From assembly GCA_007127275.1 (NCBI GenBank), contig SKZP01000689.1:1-7657 (forward strand): DNA of 7,657 bases, read 5' to 3'. The notes beneath the pieces were generated by a model. The model saw only the letters and a program-made list of their open reading frames with translations, had not been told where the DNA came from and searched no databases. Below are positions 1 to 5,143 of this stretch, piece by piece. Numbering within the stretch: position 1 is the stretch's first letter; each line of letters starts with the position of its first letter. This DNA comes from Planctomycetota bacterium (GTDB lineage: Bacteria; Planctomycetota; UBA8742; SKZP01). The position numbers and the translations under genes are program-made.

Positions 1-23
1 CGGTGGCGGTCAATGAAACCCAT
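1..23 (-). CDS. Probable 5' end of a divergent gene (partial)
   Basis: An ATG on the minus strand at 23-21 opens a frame reading MGFIDRH before the window ends. It is preceded at a normal distance by a strong Shine-Dalgarno (AAGGAG, within GAAGGAGC), which is the main reason for the call. With only seven codons visible, no product can be named. If real, the gene is transcribed leftward, divergent from the kinase gene at 322, with about 300 bases between the two starts. The alternative is a chance SD-ATG pair. Confidence 0.5.
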
Positions 24-321
24 AAGTGACGCTCCTTCGCTACCCGCGTTTGCGACCATCCGCTCCCTGCCTCATATCATTAACCCGTTGTGTTCCCCCT
101 CACACGGCCCGAGATTCGCACCTGTACTCGTTGGTGGTGGTCGCATGTGACAATTGGCGCATTGATCGAAGAATGACCGAAATTTTTGGGGGTATGGGAA
201 GCCTCGTCGGGCGCCGGGCTTTAAGGGATTCCGGTGCAGCCGGTCCAACTACCCCGTGGCTGCGTCGCACGCTTGCACTTGCTGCTACTTGCACATTTCG
301 TCCTTCTCGTCTTGCCTGCCT
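24..321. other. Divergent intergenic region
   Basis: This stretch of about 300 bases lies between the likely leftward start at 23 and the chosen kinase start at 322. It is visibly less GC-rich than the flanking genes, for example around 76-92 and 148-190, as expected for promoter DNA. It probably holds promoters for both directions. I could not find a -35/-10 pair with proper spacing that I would defend. No RNA gene, terminator or credible small gene was seen. The short frames crossing it have no ribosome binding site. Confidence 0.45.
31..38 (-). promoter_or_regulatory. Ribosome binding site of the left-edge gene
   Basis: On the minus strand this reads GAAGGAGC. Its AAGGAG core lies 8 bases from the ATG at 23-21. 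It is one of the best Shine-Dalgarno matches in the window and is what defines the left-edge gene. Confidence 0.5.
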
Positions 322-2409
322 ATGCACCGAGCATTGTTGTTACTGGAGCTTGCGCAAGAGCTCCGGTTCCTCTCTGCCGAACATGCCCAGTCCATCCGCG
401 AAGCGCTGACCCCGAAGCACGCCCGTCGCTTTGAGCAGTGGGTCGTGGAGTGCAGTTTGATGAGCCGTAGCCTGCTTCGCGCGGTGGCGGCGGCGACGGC
501 GGAGTCGCACTGGCAGTGCATGGCATGCAAGGCGCTGCTTACCGGCGCGGATTTGGCGTGGCACGGCTCGCAGGTGTTGTGTCCGCAGTGCCACGGCGAC
601 GAATTGCGGGTCTGTTCGCGGTTGATTCCCCCGGTGCCGCAACCTTTCGCCGTACCGCCGACGCTCGAGGAAGTGGAAGCGGTGCAACAGGTACCCGAGC
701 GGCCGGTGCCCCGCTCTCGACCGGTGCCGCGCCGGCGGCCGCCGACGCCACGACGACGACGCGCCGAGCCAATCCGCGAGCGTCCGCTGGCAACGGCCAA
801 TCAGGCGACGAACGACACTGCACGCAACGACGACACATCCTCCATCCTGTCCGTGCCCGCCCCTTCCTTGACCGCAACGTCGAGTCCGCCACGCAGCCCG
901 TCGGGCCGGCTACGCGCCCCCAGCTCGCTCGACCCCGCCGCCGGTCTACCCGTCGGTTTCATGGTCCGCCAGTGGCACGTCTTGCGCCCCATTGGACGCG
1001 GCGGCATGGGCACGGTGTATCTCGGCTACGACCCCGAGCTTTACGAGTATGCCGCGATCAAAGTGTTGCCGTTCGCCTCGCGCCGCAATCCTCAGCGGGC
1101 CATTTCGCGCTTTGAACGGGAGGCACGCGCATATGCGCAACTTGACCACCCCAACGTCGTGCGCATGCGCGACTTCGTGCGCTTCGAGACATTCGACTGC
1201 ATTGTGCTCGAGTGGTGCAACGGCGGCTCCCTCTCGCAGCGACTGCGCGACCACGGTCCGTTACCCGGCCTTGCCGAGATTGTCGAGCTGGGGCGCCACG
1301 TCGTCGCCGGACTCGCCCACGCGCATGAAGCGGGACTTGTGCACCGCGACGTGAAAGCGGAAAACATTCTCTGGCGGCACTGCACCCGCGGGACGACGCG
1401 CTGGATCAAGGTCGCCGACTTCGGCATTGTCAAAGAGCTGCACACCGAGCGGCACCTCACCGCACCCGGGGCGGTGATTGGCACGCCGAGCAACATGGCC
1501 CCCGAGCAGGTGATGGGGGAGCCGGCGACGACGGCCGTGGACGTGTATGCGCTGGCGTGTGTGTTGTACCAGGCGGCGACAGGCCGGCAGCCGTATGCGG
1601 GGCTCAACAAAGCCGAGGTGTTTTGCCGCCACCTCGAGGAGCCGTTTCCGAGCCTTTCCGAGAAGCGCCCCACGTTGCCCGCCCGGTTCGAGCGGTTGCT
1701 TACGTGCATGGCGGCGAAACGCCCGAACGAGCGCCCGAGTCTCGACGAGGTGGACGAGGAACTGGCTTCCTTGCACGGCAACGAAAAGAGCCCCCGGCAC
1801 GTGACGACGCGCCGTATATACGCACGACACATGCCCACGCCGCTGCCGCTGGCTCGAGGTTTGGTGGCGCGCAAGCCGGCTAACGGCGGGCTTCCCGAGC
1901 AGGCCGCCACGTCCTTGATGACCTTGCCCGAGTCGGACGAGGTGGCGCTCGACCGGCGGGGCAACGAGATGCCGGCCTCAACCACGGCGACCCGACGCGA
2001 AAACACCACCACGGTCAGCCGAGAGCGGTTGCACCTCGCCTACGGCGTTGAACTGAGCGACGACGGCACAACGGCCGTGTTGGTCAGCGGGGACGTCGTA
2101 ACGGCAGCACGCGGCCAACGACTCGCCCAGGCCGCGCACAAGGCCGTGCTGCTGGGGGTGCATGGTGTGGTGATTGACTTCGTCGGCTGCCTGCACATGG
2201 AACTCGACGCGCAACGTACCTTTGTGCACACGCTCAAGCGGTTGCAGCATTTTCACGTTCGCAGCGCGCTCGCCGCCGCCCCGAAACGCGTCGAGTTGCT
2301 CGTCCAGATGCACGGCTTGTGGCCGAGTGTCGCGTTGTGCAGAGCACGAGCACAGGCCTGTGAAACCATACGACACAGCGCAACGACCGCCTTCGGCGCG
2401 TTGCCGTAG
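322..2409 (+). CDS. Ser/Thr protein kinase with N-terminal zinc ribbon and C-terminal STAS-like domain
   Basis: A predicted soluble 695-residue Hanks-type kinase that would transfer ATP phosphate to Ser/Thr of unknown partners. Domain order: a helical N-terminus (about 4-60); a zinc ribbon with CxxC pairs C66/C69 and C87/C90; a Pro/Arg-rich linker (about 105-205); the kinase domain (about 217-485); a polar linker; and a STAS-like domain (about 568-690). Every catalytic element is present: glycine loop GRGGMG 225-230, Lys247, helix C Glu267, HRD 341-343 with Lys345 and Asn348, DFG 366-368, and APE 393-395. It is therefore predicted active. The C-terminal part has the STAS beta-alpha pattern (VVIDF at 617-621), but Leu appears to replace the usual phospho-accepting Ser. 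There is no membrane segment. The ATG at 322 was preferred over GTG at 256 because the extra 22 residues are Cys-rich and unlike a module start. Neither start has a good Shine-Dalgarno, so the start is less certain than the gene. Confidence 0.93.
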   Translation: MHRALLLLELAQELRFLSAEHAQSIREALTPKHARRFEQWVVECSLMSRSLLRAVAAATAESHWQCMACKALLTGADLAWHGSQVLCPQCHGDELRVCSRLIPPVPQPFAVPPTLEEVEAVQQVPERPVPRSRPVPRRRPPTPRRRRAEPIRERPLATANQATNDTARNDDTSSILSVPAPSLTATSSPPRSPSGRLRAPSSLDPAAGLPVGFMVRQWHVLRPIGRGGMGTVYLGYDPELYEYAAIKVLPFASRRNPQRAISRFEREARAYAQLDHPNVVRMRDFVRFETFDCIVLEWCNGGSLSQRLRDHGPLPGLAEIVELGRHVVAGLAHAHEAGLVHRDVKAENILWRHCTRGTTRWIKVADFGIVKELHTERHLTAPGAVIGTPSNMAPEQVMGEPATTAVDVYALACVLYQAATGRQPYAGLNKAEVFCRHLEEPFPSLSEKRPTLPARFERLLTCMAAKRPNERPSLDEVDEELASLHGNEKSPRHVTTRRIYARHMPTPLPLARGLVARKPANGGLPEQAATSLMTLPESDEVALDRRGNEMPASTTATRRENTTTVSRERLHLAYGVELSDDGTTAVLVSGDVVTAARGQRLAQAAHKAVLLGVHGVVIDFVGCLHMELDAQRTFVHTLKRLQHFHVRSALAAAPKRVELLVQMHGLWPSVALCRARAQACETIRHSATTAFGALP

Positions 2410-2809
2410 GGAGTCGCTGGTAGTCGGTCTTCAGTGACCGGCCACGCGCGTACCCGAGTGAACCCAGACACAGTGTTCTGCGCACGCGCAGGGCGCCAGC
2501 TCCGGATCTGCGGGAAAGACACGAGTTTGGCCGCGAGTCGGCTCCGAGCAGGGAACGTGCATTCGTGCGAGGTCGCGGTTGCGTTTCACCCCGGGGGCTA
2601 CGGGGATACGACGCAGCAACTTGTATACGTCCCCGAATCCGAAACCGCGGAACGCGCTTGGCGCTGGCTCGCGGCCAAAAGGCGGTACTCGCGAATCATG
2701 GCACGTACTCTCGTCGCGGGGCTTGACGCCCTGCGCTCGCCTCGGAACGCATTTCCCATGCGCGGCACGTCCGTGCATTCGAAGCTCGTTCACTCCCCGC
2801 CTTGTGTCG
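2410..2809. other. Convergent intergenic region, no supported gene
   Basis: These 400 bases lie between the stop codons of the two kinase-family genes, which converge here. A plus-strand frame opens at GTG 2434 and continues far into the opposite strand of the next gene. It has no ribosome binding site and its translation shows no recognisable domain, so I do not call it. No tRNA cloverleaf was seen. Apart from a small hairpin just after the first stop, I see no T-tract terminator for either gene. Confidence 0.5.
2423..2442 (+). other. Small hairpin after the kinase stop codon
   Basis: GTCGGTC and GACCGGC pair (one G-T wobble) around a six-base loop, beginning 13 bases after the TAG at 2407-2409. 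The position suits a transcript end or 3' stability element. There is no following T-run, so it is not a classical intrinsic terminator. Confidence 0.25.
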
Positions 2810-4765
2810 TTAACGACGACGGCGACGGCGACGCGGTGCCTCGGGTCGCTGTGCGGGCGGCTGTTGCGGTGGTGCCGGATGCGGCGGTGGCGGCGGTGCC
2901 GGATGCGGCGGCGGTTCCGGATGCGGCGGCGGTGCCGGATGCGGCGGTCCCTGTTGCGGCGCCGGATGCGGCGGTGCCGGATGCGGCGGTGGCGGTGCCG
3001 GATGCGGCGGCGGTGCTTCCTGCTGCGGAGACGGCCCCCTTGGTAGGCGAGGGCGCCGGCCACGACGAGCCCCTCCGCCGCTTCCCCCGCCGACACGCCG
3101 CGCACTTCGACGGCGCTTCGGCCCCTTCTGCTGCGGTGCCGCCCCCTCTGCCGCCGCGCCACCCGGCACCACCGGCGGCGGAGCCGCAACCACCGGCGGA
3201 GACGGTGCCACCACCTGTTGCGAGGCGGCATCCAACGCCTCGAGCAGGGCCTCGTAATTCTCGAAACGTTGCGACGGCTCCCGCGCCAGCAACCGCATCA
3301 CCAAGGCATTCAGCGCCGGAGGCACCTGCGTACCGAGAACCGTCGAGAGCGGCGCAAAGTTCCCCTTGCGGTGTCCCTCGAGCACCTCCGCACGCTTCTT
3401 GCCCCCCACCGGGTAAGAGCCCGAAAGCAACGTATACGCGCAAACACCCAGCGAATACTGATCCGCAAGGGGCGAGCCCTCCGAACCGTCGAGCCGCTCG
3501 GGCGCGCAAAAATGCGGCGAGGTCAGCGCTTGTCCACGGTACTTCTTGCCTGGGGGCGTGAATGCGGCGGCGAGGCCGAGGCCGGTTAGCTTGATCGTTT
3601 TGTCGGCGGGTACCAGATAGATCTGGCCAAGCGAAAGGTCCCCGTGGCTCAGGCCCTGCTCCGCCGCCGTTTGCAATGCCTCGACGAGCGTGCGCAACCA
3701 CTCGAGCACGAGGCCCGGTGGGAGTTTGCCCTTGCGCTTGTGCAGCTGCGCCAACGTCCGTCCGTCGACGTACTCGCGCGCGAGAAACGGACGGTTCTTG
3801 TGCATGCCGACTTCGTATATCTGCGTCAGCGCCGGGTGCGCGACCCGTGCGGTACGCGTTGCCCGGGATTGAAACTCCCTCGAAACGGACGCGTTGCCGG
3901 CAAGCTCGCTGACGAGCACCTTCACTGCGACGAGTCGGTCGAGCCCCCGTTGCACTCCGAGGTACGTCACCGTCGCCGGGCCGCGGCCAAGCTCCCGGTA
4001 AAGCTCGTACTTCTCCCCCAACGAAACGCCTCGGTCGCGCAACGGCTGCGGCGGCCCCTCGACGTTCAGCGCCTGTAGCTGCGCGGTCAAATCGAGAGGG
4101 TCCTCCGACTCCTCCACTTCCGGCGGCTCGTCGAGTTCCACAAGATCCGGCACGGGCAATTCCGCTGGCGGTGTCGAGTACGGACCTGCCTCCTCCAACG
4201 CGGGCTCCGAACGCACTTCCGGCGAGCCCGGCCTCGTTTCGTCGGGGTCCGCCTCGCGAGGTCGTTGTTGAACCGTCGGCCCGGCAACGGCCGTCTCGTC
4301 GGGATCCTGCCCCGGCGGCAACACCTGCTCCTGTCGCGCACTCGACGAATCATGCGCCGCCGCCAACCACCGCTCAAGCTCGGCCGCCTGCTCCGCCGTG
4401 AGCCCCCCATTTCGCTGGAGCACCGCGGGCAATGAAAGCACCTCCCCGGTTTCGACGAAGATGTCGAACTGTTCGTCAAACGCTGCGTCGACGTGCGCCT
4501 CACTCGCACCGAGCGCCTCGAGCCGTCCCTCCAGTTGCTCGCCATCAATACGCGCCTCGATCAATGGAAACCAGCCGCGCAACTCAACCCGCACCTCGGG
4601 GCTGACAAAGCCGCGTTGCTGGGCGAGCTCGACCAAGGAGACGTTCTCCTCGCCGGCGGCGAGTTTCGCGTCCAGTTCGTCTTCGAGCTGATCCAGACCA
4701 TCGTCGGTGAGTAGGCCGCGCCAGCGCAACGCATAGGCGAACAACTCGTCTTGAGTGTAGCGCAT
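2810..4765 (-). CDS. Probable pseudokinase with duplicated N-terminal module and Pro/His-rich, poly-Arg tail
   Basis: A 651-residue soluble protein with a kinase fold that is probably catalytically dead. The N-terminus (about 5-136) holds two related helical modules. An acidic Pro-rich linker follows (about 140-245), then the kinase-like domain (about 253-510) and a low-complexity tail. Fold landmarks remain: beta-3 Lys282, the Asp of HGD (D376), APE 421-423, D435 and R500. Lost features are the third loop glycine (GRGPAT), helix C Glu (R301), the catalytic-loop Lys (S378) and Asn (Q381), and the DFG Asp (G395, in TGLG). It may bind nucleotide weakly or act as a scaffold or allosteric partner. 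Residues 585-630 repeat HPAP-type units and the protein ends in seven Arg. The ATG at 4765 was chosen because it has GAAGG upstream. The frame stays open to 5032, but that extension is Arg-rich, lacks recognisable structure, and crosses palindromes. The gene is convergent with the active kinase and divergent from the membrane-protein gene. Confidence 0.9.
   Translation of the reverse strand: MRYTQDELFAYALRWRGLLTDDGLDQLEDELDAKLAAGEENVSLVELAQQRGFVSPEVRVELRGWFPLIEARIDGEQLEGRLEALGASEAHVDAAFDEQFDIFVETGEVLSLPAVLQRNGGLTAEQAAELERWLAAAHDSSSARQEQVLPPGQDPDETAVAGPTVQQRPREADPDETRPGSPEVRSEPALEEAGPYSTPPAELPVPDLVELDEPPEVEESEDPLDLTAQLQALNVEGPPQPLRDRGVSLGEKYELYRELGRGPATVTYLGVQRGLDRLVAVKVLVSELAGNASVSREFQSRATRTARVAHPALTQIYEVGMHKNRPFLAREYVDGRTLAQLHKRKGKLPPGLVLEWLRTLVEALQTAAEQGLSHGDLSLGQIYLVPADKTIKLTGLGLAAAFTPPGKKYRGQALTSPHFCAPERLDGSEGSPLADQYSLGVCAYTLLSGSYPVGGKKRAEVLEGHRKGNFAPLSTVLGTQVPPALNALVMRLLAREPSQRFENYEALLEALDAASQQVVAPSPPVVAAPPPVVPGGAAAEGAAPQQKGPKRRRSARRVGGGSGGGARRGRRPRLPRGPSPQQEAPPPHPAPPPPHPAPPHPAPQQGPPHPAPPPHPEPPPHPAPPPPPHPAPPQQPPAQRPEAPRRRRRRR
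2871..3010 (-). repeat. Imperfect short tandem repeats encoding the HPAP tail
   Basis: On the plus strand CCGGATGCGGC recurs seven times, with CCGGAT at 2875, 2899, 2917, 2935, 2962, 2977 and 2998. The spacings are 24, 18, 18, 27, 15 and 21 bases. All are multiples of three, so the pseudokinase frame is kept and each copy encodes HP[A/E]P flanked by prolines. This points to growth by slippage under coding constraint. Copy number could vary between strains and is prone to assembly error. Confidence 0.85.
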
Positions 4766-4775
4766 ACCAACCGGA

Positions 4776-4780
4776 CCTTC
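4776..4780 (-). promoter_or_regulatory. Ribosome binding site of the pseudokinase gene
   Basis: The minus strand reads GAAGG ten bases before the ATG at 4765-4763. This is a slightly long but workable spacing. It supports that start over the upstream in-frame candidate at 5032. Confidence 0.55.
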
Positions 4781-4862
4781 AGGCGAGGGAGCAACGAGCC
4801 GCCGTGCCACCTTACGACAAAGTACGCGCAACCGTCCAGAACCGGGATTGCTCGACCGTGCC

Positions 4863-4914
4863 TCCCCAAGTTGGGGAACCGTCGGCGATGCAAGCCCACG
4901 GGCTTCGCCCGTGG
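4863..4914. repeat. Paired palindromes, REP-like
   Basis: TCCCCAAGTTGGGGA (4863-4877) is a perfect palindrome around a central G. Nineteen bases on, CCACGGGC and GCCCGTGG (4896-4903 and 4907-4914) form a perfect 8 bp stem closed by a TTC loop. An 8-base palindrome GCGTACGC follows at 4916-4923. GC-rich short hairpins grouped in an intergenic space match the look of REP elements, which are scattered by REP-associated transposases. No T-run follows, so intrinsic termination is unlikely. Being a true dispersed repeat cannot be shown from one window. An mRNA leader hairpin or operator is the alternative. Confidence 0.45.
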
Positions 4915-5130
4915 AGCGTACGCGTCTCCTGCGCCGACCCACGGGCCAAACATGCCGCGGGGTGTCGTTGACCGTTTTGCCGGGTATGCTCGTTGACGTG
5001 ACCCCGAGGGTCCGCCGAGGAAACCGTTCCACCTTCGCTTTCTAGACTGAGCCGCCGCGCTTTCATTCGTCTTGTATGCTGTATCCGGATGCACCGGAGC
5101 TACATTCGTTCGGACCGTGAGCCGCTGCGC

Positions 5131-5138
5131 AAAGGGGA
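5131..5138 (+). promoter_or_regulatory. Ribosome binding site of the membrane-protein gene
   Basis: AAAGGGGA, with the AGGGG core six bases before the ATG at 5144, fixes that start. A TTG immediately before the ATG is in frame, but it would sit too close to this site. Confidence 0.65.
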
Positions 5139-5143
5139 ACTTG

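Larger units (their letters stand above)
4766..5143. other. Divergent intergenic region with palindromes
   Basis: This 378-base region separates the leftward pseudokinase and the rightward membrane-protein gene, so it should hold promoters for both. TTGAC-like elements occur at 4968-4973 and 4993-4998, and TATGCT at 4985-4990 and 5075-5080. None pair with a 16-18 base spacer, so I do not call a promoter. Two perfect palindromes lie at 4863-4914, and part of the stem sequence (CCCACGGGC) recurs at 4938-4946. No small gene with a ribosome binding site was seen. Confidence 0.55.

Noticed and set aside
256..321. GTG start giving a 22-residue longer kinase
   Set aside because: The extension is Cys/Ser-rich, has no Shine-Dalgarno, and the motif shared with the other kinase-family protein begins just after the ATG at 322.
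1092..2012. 306-residue minus-strand frame inside the kinase gene
   Set aside because: It lies antisense to the conserved kinase domain, and its Arg/Ser-rich translation is typical of a high-GC shadow frame.
2434..3561. Long plus-strand frame from GTG 2434
   Set aside because: It has no ribosome binding site, runs antisense through the pseudokinase tail and part of its kinase domain, and its VPDAA repeats are simply the reverse reading of the HPAP repeats.
2790..3701. 303-residue minus-strand frame overlapping the pseudokinase
   Set aside because: It is the same strand in another frame, giving Gly/Ala-rich low-complexity sequence, while the pseudokinase frame carries the kinase motifs.
4896..4914. 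Intrinsic terminator
   Set aside because: The stem is strong but no T-tract follows on either strand, and it lies between divergent starts where no transcript should end.
4766..5032. In-frame 89-residue N-terminal extension of the pseudokinase
   Set aside because: It is Arg/Pro-rich without recognisable structure, crosses the palindromes, and the ATG at 4765 has its own ribosome binding site.
4968..5080. Sigma-70 type promoter for the membrane-protein gene
   Set aside because: TTGAC and TATGCT elements are present, but no pair has a 16-18 base spacer.
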